In this document: one piece after another, positions 46,990 through 56,444 of the stretch
Position numbering within the stretch: position 1 is the stretch's first letter
How the letters are laid out: each line of letters starts with the position of its first letter
Source: Parasponia andersonii
Taxonomy: Eukaryota; Streptophyta; Magnoliopsida; Rosales; Cannabaceae
Length of the DNA stretch: 64,000 nt
Direction: 5' to 3'
Assembly: GCA_002914805.1 (NCBI GenBank)
Contig: JXTB01000219.1
Coordinates: forward strand, 189,512 to 253,511
Notes under the pieces: generated by a model
What the model saw: the letters and a program-made list of their open reading frames with translations, nothing else
Told to the model about the DNA's origin: nothing
Databases searched by the model: none
Program-made: the position numbers and the translations under genes

Positions 46990-47478
46990 CGGCAGGCGGA
47001 GCTGAGGCTGGCGGCACTGAGGGATTGGCTAGCGGATGCGGAGAAACTAAAAACGAGGAATCAGAGGCAGGTGGATGTCTTTTCTATAGAAAGTTACAGG
47101 TCTGGTTGGGAGAACAGGGAATTCGAAGGCCACACAGAGGTGGTAACACTAGACAAGTTTTACGAGCAGAAAGGCGTCAAGAGAGACCATTATTCCGTCA
47201 AGTACTACATGCAGCAGCTTGGGGATGAGATCAACATCGCGTACCTTATTGACGTGCTAAAAATGCTTACCATGGAAAAAGACGGGCCTTCTACATCCAC
47301 TTTTGTTGCCAAGGAACTTATCCCCGTTTCAGGTTTGCCAGATCTTGGGGCTTTAATTGGTGAGGGGTCTGGTGCGGTCATTTTATCCAGCGATGACTCC
47401 GACCCTGGTACGCCACCCTCCATTGAGGCTGGTTCAAGCATCAAAACTGGCTACCCTGCCTTGGCCGGAGGTAATTAG
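46990..47478 (+). CDS. Antisense gene exon 5 (C-terminus)
   Basis: Starts RQAELRLAALRDWLADAEKL, in frame with exon 4 across a 117-bp intron with good GTAAGT and TTCGCAG signals. It continues the coiled coil, then YEQKGVKRDHYSVKYYMQQL, and ends in an acidic Ser/Pro tail (ILSSDDSDPGTPPS) with stop TAG at 47476. No match to a known enzyme. Confidence 0.62.
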   Translation, partial: RQAELRLAALRDWLADAEKLKTRNQRQVDVFSIESYRSGWENREFEGHTEVVTLDKFYEQKGVKRDHYSVKYYMQQLGDEINIAYLIDVLKMLTMEKDGPSTSTFVAKELIPVSGLPDLGALIGEGSGAVILSSDDSDPGTPPSIEAGSSIKTGYPALAGGN

Positions 47479-48100
47479 GGTCCCTAGTTTTGTATATTTG
47501 TAAAGTTGACCGTCATTGTAATCGCTTGTATAAATAATAAGAACAGTGCAGTTTCCTTTAGTCTATTCTCTTTTTTTTGTTGACCGCGTCTGGGGTAAAG
47601 TTGACCCTTGTTGTAACCGTCTGTATAAATGATTATGGATGGCTCAATCGTACACGATTTTGAGTTATTAATGAGTCCTCCTCGAGCTATGATCGACAAG
47701 ATTAGATCCGAAGATAGGGATGTGAGCTCCAGCTCATCCGGTTTTAAGGAGGTATAACTTCTGTTATGACTTATCTTGGAAGAGTTCAACCCGCGCATAT
47801 GGCTGGACTTCTCTGACCCTAAATTGGACCGTGCTCGGAACCAGCTCTAGGGGTTGGTTAACCACTATCTAGATCCATCGCTGCAAAGGAAAAGGCCTGG
47901 GCTCAGCTCTTATTGTGAGCAGACTGGGTGTTACCACTCTGACGTGTCTCTGTGAGTCTCCGCTTCTCGCAGATAGAGTTTCTGGGTACGCGCCCCTATC
48001 GATCGTGCCCTTTGTATATATATATATATATATATATCTTTGAAATAATAAGCAGAGCCCAATCTTAACTTCTGTCTTAGTGCCTGGTATATGCATAATA
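47479..48100. other. Non-coding spacer of the Tat 3' region
   Basis: Two related segments (GTAAAGTTGACCGTCATTGTAA near 47500 and GTAAAGTTGACCCTTGTTGTAA near 47595, both followed by TGTATAAATAAT/TGATTA) form a diverged duplication of about 95 bp. They follow the antisense gene's stop and could hold its poly(A) signals. A (TA)n microsatellite is at 48015-48037. Confidence 0.5.
48015..48037. repeat. (TA)n microsatellite
   Basis: Uninterrupted TA repeat of about 11 units. Confidence 0.95.
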
Positions 48101-48117
48101 AAATGTTGTCTGGGGGG

Positions 48118-48360
48118 GTCTGCTTCCAAAAGGGTAAACTCTGACCCCTTAAACTTTTCCTTTGCATGCAGCTAAAACTTTTTCTGGAGGGAGTCTGCTT
48201 CCAACGGGTAGACCCTGACTTTTTTCCGTATAGCTAAGGCGTTCTTTAGGGAGGGTCCACTTCCATCGGGTGGACCCTGATCCTGCTTTCCTTTAGCCAT
48301 TTGTATAGCTAAAATGCTCCTTAGAGAGGGTCCATGTCCAACGGGTGGATCCTGATCCCG
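48118..48360. repeat. Tandem array, type 1: four units of 62-75 bp
   Basis: Each unit holds GGGTCYRCTTCCAACGGGTRG followed by ACCCTGA and a pyrimidine-rich link with TAGCTAAA. Cores begin near 48121, 48196, 48258 and 48333. Confidence 0.75.
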
Positions 48361-48439
48361 CTTTTATTTAGCTCTTCGTACGTCGGCTGGCAAGTTTTTG
48401 GTTCTGCAACCTTTTCCTCTTCGTATGTCGACTGGCAAG

Positions 48440-49210
48440 TTTTTGGTTGCACAGCTCTTTTCTCTTCGTACGTTTTCTCGGGCCATCGGCAAGCATTTTA
48501 TTGCGCAATGTGATTCCCATAGTACGATCATTTTTTAGGTTTGCTAGCAAGTTTTTCGTCACATAGCTCTTTCCTCTTCGTACGTTTTCTCGAGCCATCG
48601 GAAAGCATTTTATTGCGCGATGTGATTCCCATAGTATGATCATTTTTGAGGTCTGCTCGAATAGCGCGTGGGGTCTGCCATTTTGGGCAAGCCCTTTTCC
48701 GTGGCAGCCCGGCATGATTTTTGTCTGTACAAATAGCGCGTGGGGTCTGCCACTATGGACAGACCCTTTTCCATGGTAGCTCGTTATGATTTTTGCTTGT
48801 GCAAATAAGGTCTGGGTCTACCACTATATGCAGACCCCTTTTCCATAGCATTCCAAAGGATAGATCCGTGCGGTAGAAAACTTTGGTTGCACAGCTCTTT
48901 CCTCTTCGTATGTTTTCTCGGGCCATCGGCAAGCATTTTATTGCACGATGTGATTCCCATAGTAGATCTTTCTGAAGTCTGCTCGAATAGCACGTGGGGT
49001 CTGCCATTGTGGGCAAGCCCTTTCTGTGGCAGCTGGGCATGATTTTTGTTTGTGCAAATAGCGCGTGGAGTCTGCCACTGTGGACGGACCCTTTTCTGTG
49101 GTAGCCCATTATGATTTTTGCTTGTGCAAATAAGGTCTGGGTCAACCACTGTGTGCAGACCCCTTTTTCTTAGCAATCCAAAGGATAGATCCGTGCGGCA
49201 GAAAACTTGG
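48440..49210. repeat. Tandem array, type 2: one partial and two full ~326-bp units
   Basis: AGCTCTTTCCTCTTCGTA recurs at 48453, 48565 and 48893. The last two units are full length and each continues through CATCGGMAAGCATTTTATTG, two or three GTGGGGTCTGCCAYTRTGG sub-repeats and GATAGATCCGTGCGGYAGAA (units end near 48885 and 49210). Minus-strand ORFs here (48368-48715, 48753-49145, 48784-49251) read the repeats and are not proteins of known type. Confidence 0.85.
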
Positions 49211-49566
49211 CCTATTTTGGAATTAAGCTTCTCAATAAAATGGACACTCACATAGGTTTCACAATATTTACATGTGTTTCACACATGATACTCTTTCAAG
49301 TGTCAGGAATTCCACGTGTTTGGTAGGCTCTTCTCTGTTTTCAGCTCTTTCAGGATATACGTGCCATTGTCAAGTGCTTTGACCACTTCATAGGGTCCGA
49401 CCCAATTGGGGTCTAGTTTTGAGGAATTCCCAGTTCTTACCTTCAGGACCCACTCCCCGATGTTGAATTGGCGGGCATCTACCTTCCTTGCGTAGTAGGA
49501 TCTGGCCTGTTAGTGGTACGAAGCCAGGGAGATCAGGGCCATGTTTCTCGTTTCCTCCAGGAAGAC
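49211..49566 (-). pseudogene. Tat integrase C-terminal tail
   Basis: Minus-strand reading gives YYARKVDARQFNIGEWVLKV, NSSKLDPNWVGPYEVVKALD and YILKELKTEKSLPNTWNS, then HLKEYHV. This is the usual GD.VL.......KL...W.GP+.V...... .G.Y.L tail that ends Tat pol. A stop (NS*HL) lies near the end. It joins directly to the left copy of the duplication. Confidence 0.82.
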
Positions 49567-50531
49567 TGTGTTGTGGCTTAGCTGCTGCTCGTTCAGTGGG
49601 GCATCTCTTACCACTTCGGAGCGAAGGGTCGGGAGGCCAATCTCGGTCGGGATCACAGCCTTCGATCCATAGACTATGGCAAACAGCATTCTCCCCGTCG
49701 ACCTCCGCTCCGTGGTTCAAGGGGCCCACACAATGGCCGGTAGCTCTTTTAACCACCTACCTTTAGCCTCCTGCAAATTCTTTTTGATATTGCTGAATAT
49801 GGCTTTTTTCTTTGCCTCTGCATGGCCATTCCCCTGAGGGTAGTTCACTGATGAGAAACTGAGCCTTATATCGTATAGCTCGCACAACTCCTTAAGCTTA
49901 GCATTTTAGAATTGTGTGTCATGGTCAGCGTGTATCTCTTTTATAATCCCGTACTAACAGATTATATTCTTCCAAATGAAGTTAATTGTGTCTGCTTTGT
50001 TTACGGTCGCGTAGGCTTTAGCCTCTACCTATTTGGTGAAATAATCTGTGGCCAGTAGGACGTACCTTCTTCCCCTTGGGCTTCTAGGGAGTTCTCTGAC
50101 AATGTCCAAACCCCTCTTGGCAAACGGCCAAGGTGTTATGTTCGAATGGAGTTCCTCTGCGGGTTGGCATTTCATGGGGGCAAACCTTTGGCACTTATCG
50201 TATTTTTTGATGAATCGGACTGCTTCTGTCATCATGTATGGCCAGAAGTATCCGGCTGTTAAAGCCTCATGGGCGAGGCTGCATCCGCCAGAATGGTTGC
50301 CGTATACTCCCTCGTGGATTTCTTCCATCAGTTTCTGTGCTTCGACGGGACCTATACACCACAGCATGGGGCCCATTTTCGATCTCCTATATAGCTACTC
50401 TCCTACCATCGAGTATCTGGTAGCCTTCAGCTTGACCGACCTTGCTTCCTGGGGGTCAGCAGGCAGGTTTCCCAATGTCAAATACTGGGTGATGGGTTTC
50501 ATCCACCCTTCATCTGCGGAGTCGGCTGCAA
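49567..50531 (-). pseudogene. Tat integrase, left copy of a 966-bp duplication
   Basis: Minus-strand reading gives IHEGVYGNHSGGCSLAHEAL and FIKKYDKCQRFAPMKC (HHCC finger; the first Cys of CDKC has become Tyr), then LLATDYFTK (first Asp), HADHDTQF (second Asp) and YPQGNGHAEAKKKAIF (Glu). Stops interrupt at TK*VEA, IIC*YG and DTQF*NA. This copy is nearly identical to 50533-51497. It is contiguous with the integrase tail on the left, so it is the copy in normal context for the C-terminus. Confidence 0.88.
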
Positions 50532-50532
50532 N
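50532..50532. other. Single N at the duplication junction
   Basis: The only N in this region. It lies exactly between GAGTCGGCTGCAA (end of the left copy) and TGTGTTGTGGCTTAGC (start of the right copy). Confidence 0.98.
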
Positions 50533-51497
50533 TGTGTTGTGGCTTAGCTGCTGCTCGTTCAGTGGGGCATCTCTTACCACTTCGGAGCGAAGGGTCGGGA
50601 GGCCAATCTCGGTCGGGATCACAGCCTTCGATCCATAGACTATGGCAAACAGCATTCTCCCCGTCGACCTCCGCTCCGTGGTTCAAGGGGCCCACACAAT
50701 GGCCGGTAGCTCTTTTAACCACCTACCTTTAGCCTCCTGCAAATTCTTTTTGATATTGCTGAATATGGCTTTTTTCTTTGCCTCTGCATGGCCATTCCCC
50801 TGAGGGTAGTTCACTGATGAGAAACTGAGCCTTATATCGTATAGCTCGCATAACTCCTTAAGCTTAGCATTTTAGAATTGTGTGTCATGGTCAGCGTGTA
50901 TCTCTTTTATAATCCCGTACTAACAGATTATATTCTTCCAAATGAAGTTAATTGTGTCTGCTTTGTTTACGGTCGCGTAGGCTTTAGCCTCTACCTATTT
51001 GGTGAAATAATCTGTGGCCAGTAGGACGTACCTTCTTCCCCTTGGGCTTCTAGGGAGTTCTCTGACAATGTCCAAACCTCTCTTGGCAAACGGCCAAGGT
51101 GTTATGTTCGAATGGAGTTCCTCTGCGGGTTGGCATTTCATGGGGGCAAACCTTTGGCACTTATCGTATTTTTTGATGAATCGGACTGCTTCTGTCATCA
51201 TGTATGGCCAGAAGTATCCGGCTGTTAAAGCCTCATGGGCGAGGCTGCATCCGCCAGAATGGTTGCCGTATACTCCCTCGTGGATTTCTTCCATCAGTTT
51301 CTGTGCTTCGACGGGACCTATACACCACAGCATGGGGCCCATTTTCGATCTCCTATATAGCTACTCTCCTACCATCGAGTATCTGGTAGCCTTCAGCTTG
51401 ACCGACCTTGCTTCCTGGGGGTCAGCAGGCAGGTTTCCCAATGTCAAATACTGGGTGATGGGTTTCATCCACCCTTCATCTGCGGAGTCGGCTGCAA
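50533..51497 (-). pseudogene. Tat integrase, right copy of the duplication
   Basis: Same content as 49567-50531, offset by 966. The differences I found are C/T at 49885 versus 50851 and C/T at 50113 versus 51079. It is contiguous on its right with the second RNase H. The integrase of one element is therefore present twice in a row in the assembly. Plus-strand ORFs across it (50048-50638, 51014-51736) are shadows. Confidence 0.9.
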
Positions 51498-52000
51498 ATA
51501 CGTGGCGTACAGGGGTCTCCTGGGGGTTCTCCACATCTTCGCCCTCTAGGAGAATTTCCGTACGTCCGGCCATTCCCCCGATCGACGCGCTTTTGGCTAG
51601 CTCGTCGGCCTTCTGGTTCATTTCCATGGGAATCGGTTCAATATTGAAATTGCCAAAGCGGGCTTTTGCCCCCATTACCTTGGAGAATTACCTATGTAAC
51701 CTCGGCTCTTTTACTTCGAAGTCTCCCCTGACCTGACCCGCGATCAACTGCAAGTCGGTCTTTACTGCGATGTTTTCCACTCCGAAGTGCAGAGCCAGCT
51801 CAAGGCCTTGCAATAGTGCCTCGTACTCCGCCTCGTTGTTAATTGCCCGAAAACCGAGCCTCAAAGCTTTCTCAACTCTGAGACCTGTTGGGGTCTGTAG
51901 GACTATCTTGATACCCGACCTCGAGGCATTGGTGGATCAATCGATGTAAAACATCCAGGCTGAAGGGGGGCGAAGCTGAGATGCCTGAAACGGGTCGTGC
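51498..52000 (-). pseudogene. Tat second RNase H (archaeal type)
   Basis: Minus-strand reading shows WMFYID*STNASRSGIKIVL (first catalytic Asp, with a stop at the Gly of YVDGSS), NNEAEYEALLQGLELALHFG (Glu), VKTDLQLIAGQVRGDFEVKE (second Asp) and MEMNQKADELAKSAS (last Asp). This dual RNase H set-up is a hallmark of the Tat lineage. It is interrupted by a stop at LHR*FSKV. It would remove the RNA strand during reverse transcription. Confidence 0.9.
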
Positions 52001-52257
52001 AGCTCATCGAAGGATTCGATTTCTACCAAAAAATCCACCATGACTTGCCCCTTCTTCGCTACTCGGGACCGATACTCAATGTCGTATATCCCCAGCTCGA
52101 TGGCCCATTTGGTTAGCCGTCCTGACAAATCTGGTTTGGCCAAGATTTTCTGGATAGGGAAATTTGTATACACGATGACCGAGTATGCCTCAAAATACTG
52201 CCGGAGTTTCTTTTTAGCGTTGACTAGAACGAGGACCAGTTTTTCTGCCATACTATA
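51937..52257 (-). pseudogene. Tat first RNase H, C-terminal half
   Basis: Open piece with KKLRQYFEAYSVIVYTNFPI and LAKPDLSGRLTKWAIELGIY, then DIEYRSRVAKKGQVMVDFLV. This is the end of the standard Gypsy RNase H plus the QALADFL linker (here QVMVDFL) that leads to the second RNase H. One frameshift separates it from the RT piece at about 52255. Confidence 0.86.
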
Positions 52258-53370
52258 TCACGTCTCGGCATCCAAGAGCATACGGCTTATATAAAACACC
52301 GGTTTTTGTTTGCCATCTTTCTCGATGAATAGTACGGCACTGGTCGCTACTCTGGATACTGCTAAATAGGCATACAGGTGCTCCCCCTCTGCTGGGGAAG
52401 CCAGGATAGGCGGATGACTCAAATACAGCTTGAGGCTTGTTAGTGCCTTATCATGTTCTTCCCCCCAGACGACAGTAAAGTTTTTCTTTAGGCATTGGAG
52501 GAAAGGCTTGCATCGGTCAGACATCTTGGAGATGAATCGACTGAGGGCGACTATCTTCCCGGCTAGGCGCTGGATTTCTCGAACAGTCGAGGATCTCTGC
52601 ATGTCTGTGATAGAGGACAACTGGGTAGGATTGGCTTCGGTACCCCTCCTGCTCACGATATGCCCCAGGAACTGGCCAGAGCATACCCCAAATGTGTATT
52701 TCTTGGGATTCAGACGCATCCGATATTGCCTTAGAATCTGGAAACATTTGTCCAAATGTCCCAGATGACCCGAAGCTTCTCTACTCTTTATGACCATATC
52801 ATCGATATAGATTTCCACAGTTTTCCCTAGCTGCCCGGCGAACATTTTGTTCATAAACATTTGGTAGGTCGCCTTCGTGTTCTTCACACCAAATGGCATG
52901 GGCCTGTAACAGTACAGGCCATGCTCCGTAATAAAAGCTGTGTGGATCTGGTCTTCTGTGTATGAGGGAATCTGGTTGTACCCAGAGTAGGCATCCAGAA
53001 AGCTCATTCTATCGAATGCCGCCGTCGTATCCACCATTTGGTCGATTCTTGGTAGGGGGAAACTATCCTTCGAATAGGCCTTATTCAAGTTGGTGAAGTC
53101 TATGCAAATACGGTCGTCGCCTTTTTTCTTTTTTACTACCACCGGATTAGAGACCCAACATGGGCATAGGCATTCCCTGATCAGACCATTCTCCAGTAGC
53201 TTCTCTACCTCCTCATTGATCACCTGTTCTTCTCTAGTGCGAACATTCGGGGTTTCTGCCTGACCGAAGGGAAATTGGGGTCTATGTTCTGCCGGTGACA
53301 AGTGTACGTGGGGTCTATCTCGGGCATGTCATCGTGGGACCACGCGAAGACATCTTCGTTCTGCCTCAGG
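52258..53370 (-). pseudogene. Tat reverse transcriptase and start of first RNase H (long open piece, intact YIDD)
   Basis: The piece 52258-53301 is open for 347 codons, the longest real coding stretch in the window. Motifs in order: EEVEKLLENGLIRECLCPCW, VVVKKKKGDDRICIDFTNLN, SFPLPRIDQMVDTTAAFDRM, FLDAYSGYNQIPSYTEDQIH, YCYRPMPFGVKNTKATYQMF, EIYIDDMVIKS (catalytic YIDD intact), FLGHIVSRRGTEANPTQLSS, then RNase H start ILASPAEGEHLYAYLAVS. Upstream, in another frame, EDVFAWSHDDMPEIDPTY (about 53315-53370) is the proper beginning, so a frameshift lies near 53290. Otherwise well preserved; one of the few domains with complete catalytic residues. Confidence 0.95.
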
Positions 53371-53511
53371 AGACAAGGCCCCAATCAGCACCACCTTCGT
53401 CAGTTCTGCCTCTATCAAAGGGACCACTACTAGCTCTTCGATCGTAGATTCTGGACCATCAGATTCCCCTTTGATCCACTTCATGTACACTGGTAGGTGG
53501 TCCTTTGATTG

Positions 53512-54083
53512 CTATCCATCCCCGGTTAGGGTGCTCGTACTCGTGTCAGCTCCCCTTAGGGCAGTTGAAAAGCATTTCCTTGCAGAGGCCTGGTCTCCCT
53601 TGATGTCTATTATATAGGTACCATCCTTTGATAGACATCTTAGGACCTGGTGGAGGGTGGAGGCAACTCCATGCATGGCGTGGATCCATCCCTTTCCCAT
53701 GATGATGTTGAAAGAGGACTGGCAGTCAATGACGACGAAGTCCACGTCTAAGCATCTCTCCGCAGCGCAGACCTTCAGGGTCCTAACGCCCAAAGGGCTA
53801 ACCTTAGTGTTGTCGAAGGCAAATAGTGGCTGACAGGTCGGCCTAAGTGCACTTCAATTGAAGCCCATATTCTCGAATGGCCCATCCCCATCAGGCGCTT
53901 TACCTTTTCCTCGGTCTTTTTGAGGCATTTTTCCTTCTCCTCTTGACTCAGGGTTGGCTCCGGCCTGCCCATAATGGTTGGTACTATTCTCAGCGTCTGC
54001 TCTTCTGATCCGGAGGCCTGGCTCTGCTTGCCTTTCTCGGACCTAGTGACGTCCTCCCATGGCTGGGTTCCGCTGGCATTCAC
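53512..54083 (-). pseudogene. Tat protease region, catalytic part missing
   Basis: The open piece (minus 53512-53793) reads GVRTLKVCAAERCLDVDFVV, IDCQSSFNIIMGKGWIHAMH and GVASTLHQVLRC, then IKGDQASARKCFS: the C-terminal half of a Tat protease (F.V.D....YN.ILGR.WL..M.AV.STLHQ). Upstream, MGMG-PFENMGFN, TCQPLFAFDN follow a lysine-rich segment (SQEEKEKCLKKTEEKVKRL) directly. The VLVD.GSS segment with the catalytic Asp, expected before F..MG, is absent, so an internal deletion is likely at about 53880-53900. A frameshift separates 53793 from 53775-54083. Confidence 0.78.
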
Positions 54084-55526
54084 ATACTATTTCAATCTGC
54101 CAGCGTGGATCGCCATCATGACCTGTGCGTAAAGGTTGCGGCAGTCGACGGTGTCGTGGCCGTGATCTTTGTGGAACTAGCAGTACCTGTTCCTATTTTT
54201 CATGTGCTCAGGAACGCCAGACTTGGGCGGGTCTTTGAAGATGCCTCTATCCCTGTTTTGGAGGTAGATCACGTCGATCGGTGTGTTGAGCTCATATTTT
54301 GGCAAAGGGTCCTGGGTCGACTTCCTCCTCTTGCCATCTTCCTGACTGCCTTGCGTGGCAGCTTCTTGCTTCGGAGTTGGTCTTTAGTCTGGCGCGGGCC
54401 TCTTCACACCTTGCGGGGCCAGCATTTGTGCCAGCGATGCCGTTATCACAGCGGATGCCTTGGGCGCATTCTGGTGGCCTTCCAGTACCCTAAATTCCCC
54501 TTCCGATTTTGCCTGGACATCCGCCATATCGTATGGAAGGTTCAAAAGGAGATGGTACAATAGCATCGATCCTGACTGTAGACCCCTGACGAGCGAACCT
54601 GTGGCTTGGACTGAGTCGGTGTTGTGATCTAAGGACATAAACTCCAGGAAACATAATAGGTACTCTCTCAGGAATTCGTTCGTGGCCTGCTCCAACCGGT
54701 CAAGGTCTCGCATGGTTTTTTGCTGCTTCCAGGCACCGGCATATTGCTTTAGGAAAAGTTTACAGAAATCTTCGAACCCATTTATGGATTTTTCCAGGAG
54801 CTATCAGAACCATAGTAGGGCCAGTCCCGCCAGGGTTGTGGAGAAAACTTTGCAGGTAACAGCCTCGTCCCTGGTTTCCAAAGCCATCTTCTGCTGAAAG
54901 TGGTATATGTGATCGAGGGGGTCAGTTTTCCCCTCGAACGGCTTGAAGGTCGGGGTTGTGAAGTCCCTCGGCTTGGGCTCCATCTTGATCCAGTCGGCAA
55001 AGGCCATCCAGTTGATCCCTTGCACTGTTTGCTCTGCTAGATCATCGGGGGTCTAGCTATGATGGGCCCAGAGCCTCTTGCTCAATTCTACCATCATTTC
55101 TTGCTTCCAGTCGGGAAGCACACCTTCTGGGCTTTCTTGGTGTCTTCTGCCTACTGCCACCCTGGTTTGGAAAGGTCTCGTCTGGCTTTGTCATGCCTGT
55201 TGTATCTGTGATCTGGATGGGGCGGGAGCATCCCCTTGTGGTTGGCCACTAGACTCTTATTGAACCTCCTCGTCGAAGTCTTGTCTCCGTTGGCTCCTGG
55301 CTTCGCTTGCCAGCATCCCTTCAAGGTGGATGTTATCTCTACGCACTTCTGCGACTTCTATTTTTAACCCTAGAATGGCCTCGTGGGCCATCTCTGTCTT
55401 CTGGTTTGCTTCCGCCAGGGCAGCAAGTATTTGGTCCAGCTTTTGCTCCAGGTCTGGCCGTGCTTCCTGAGAGCTCCCTTTAGCGTCGGGACATGTGCTC
55501 CTGGTTGTCATTCTCAAGGGTGCCAT
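54084..55526 (-). pseudogene. Tat gag
   Basis: Starts at an ATG complementary to 55524-55526 (MAPLRMTTRSTCPDAKGSSQ), followed by a coiled coil (LEQKLDQILAALAEANQKTE). The capsid part is at minus 54804-55025: TFKPFEGKTDPLDHIYHFQQ, CKVFSTTLAGLALLWF. It continues at minus 54384-54713: EQATNEFLREYLLCFLEFMS, LVRGLQSGSMLLYHLLLNLP. Near 54120-54180 lies the zinc motif YC*FHKDHGHDTVDCRNLYA, typical of Tat gag. Stops at about 55257, 54800, 54384 and 54180 and frame changes break it. Gag would form the particle shell. Confidence 0.9.
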
Positions 55527-55607
55527 TAGATGTTGTATAGCTTTTTGTTCAAGAAGAGCGCGATCGCGAGTCTCTTACTTTTTTCCTCACGTTCGACGGA
55601 AGGGTTC
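55527..55607 (-). other. Tat 5' leader
   Basis: About 80 bp between the primer site and the gag ATG. Confidence 0.6.
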
Positions 55608-55625
55608 CCACAGACGGCGCCAAAC
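55608..55625 (-). other. Tat primer-binding site
   Basis: On the minus strand the sequence after the 5' LTR reads GTTTGGCGCCGTCTGTGG. TGGCGCC is the standard start of primer sites in non-chromovirus plant Gypsy elements (not the tRNA-Met site used by the others here). Confidence 0.85.
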
Positions 55626-56444
55626 TATGGGAGCAGTTTCCACTAGCTATCCATATGTTGCTGAACCACTGATGTTGTACCTTCCAACTGTCTTCGTATC
55701 CTTGCTATTTCAAAGTGTTTCTAGCTTCAGGTAGGGTCGGAGAGGCGGGGGTGGTCACCTGCAAAGACACTCTGATGCTTAAGTCAATGGTTTTCCTTGG
55801 TAGCCAGGATTCTGTTTTTCTTCTTACGAGTATCTATTTTTCTTCTCATAAACTTTTAAATATTTCTTTTTTGTAAGTGTTCATGTCCCATTTTTGGGGG
55901 TGCATGGCTCATATATATAGTCCTGAAATTGTGAATCTCCTACTTCTCAATCTCAGGACTGAATACCTTATTCATCAAGACTTACTCTAGAGGTCACAGG
56001 CCGAGATTACCGTGATTCCCCCCATACCGCTGTATCCTAGTTTCCGCCGTCCCCAATGACTCAAGTCTGTCAGGGGTGAGATTTGGACTAATCGCCATTT
56101 TATCAGGATGGTTTGTCCCCTGTCCACATCTACTCAAGATCGCATTAAATACTCTGTCTGGGTCTGGAGCTGTGAGTTGCTTCCTGTTGTACTTTGGTAG
56201 AAGACCCTTGCGGCTTCCGACCCCCAGCTATCGAGGTAGGAATCAGACTAGGCCGAATCTATCTAAGGTCTGGGATGGGCTCGGCCCTAACCTCGGATAT
56301 CCCAATGGCCTATGTGGTACTGTGGATGACTGTTGTAGCCTTTGATTGGTCACTCTGGACATGTGTCGGATGATGTGCCCTATTTATGACCTGTCCTGCA
56401 ACTTAATTGTCCACGTGGCGTATAATTTGGGAACAGGTCCCACA
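55626..56444 (-). repeat. Tat 5' LTR (right copy)
   Basis: Starts TATGGGAGCAGTTTCC and ends ACAGGTCCCACA. 819 bp, aligned with 43222-44037. ORFs 56076-56345 and 55495-55734 are chance. Confidence 0.92.
55911..55920 (-). promoter_or_regulatory. TATA box of the Tat 5' LTR
   Basis: CTATATATAT on the minus strand, in the GC-richer context GGACTATATATATGAGCCATG. It is conserved in both LTRs and faces gag. Transcription would start about 30 bp downstream (near 55880). Confidence 0.6.

Larger units (their letters stand above)
44378..47478 (+). pseudogene. Extra antisense split gene of the Tat element (PF04195-like N-terminus, coiled-coil C-terminus)
   Basis: The gene runs against gag-pol, between pol and the 3' LTR. 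Suggested exons: 44378-44918; 44994 to about 45405; 45492-46363; 46467-46872; 46990-47478 (stop TAG). Introns are supported by A|GTAAGT...TTGTGCAG (44919-44993), a TTCGTTGTAG acceptor at 45491, CAG|GTTTGG...CATCAG and AAG|GTAAGT...TTTCGCAG (46873-46989); phase fits at the first and last, and is off by one base at 46363/46467. The product would be about 900 residues. The start DWYLHPSAPEGSIILG, with LPRSDKQWDSHSRL later, resembles the plant 'putative gypsy type transposon' domain; the middle is low-complexity with a KRR...KKRVKV nuclear-signal-like cluster; the end is a coiled coil. In-frame stops at 44441, about 45148, 45229 and 45287 show decay. Extra ORFs are known in Tat elements; their function is unknown. 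Confidence 0.72.
43222..56444 (-). mobile_element. Ty3/Gypsy Tat-lineage retrotransposon nested in T2's 5' LTR
   Basis: 13.2 kb between LTRs of 816 and 819 bp. Read on the minus strand: 5' LTR (55626-56444), primer site, gag, PR, RT, RNase H, second RNase H of archaeal type, INT, tandem repeats, an extra antisense split gene, purine tract, 3' LTR (43222-44037). The second RNase H, the FHKDHGHDT.DC zinc motif of gag and the absence of a chromodomain place it in the non-chromovirus Tat lineage. T2's LTR resumes right after it. The TSD is imperfect (TGTAT left, T-TAT right, one base lost). It is clearly more GC-rich than its surroundings. Confidence 0.92.

Noticed and set aside
48368..49251. Three overlapping minus-strand ORFs of 115-155 codons
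   Set aside because: They read through the tandem repeat array; the 'protein' is just the repeat translated and lies beyond the pol stop.
50048..51736. Long plus-strand ORFs (196 and 240 codons) over the Tat integrase
   Set aside because: They are exact antisense shadows of the integrase and RNase H frames and are duplicated with them. No family resemblance of their own.
54105..54563. 152-codon plus-strand ORF opposite Tat gag
   Set aside because: The minus strand here carries the gag zinc motif and capsid tail; the plus frame is a shadow.
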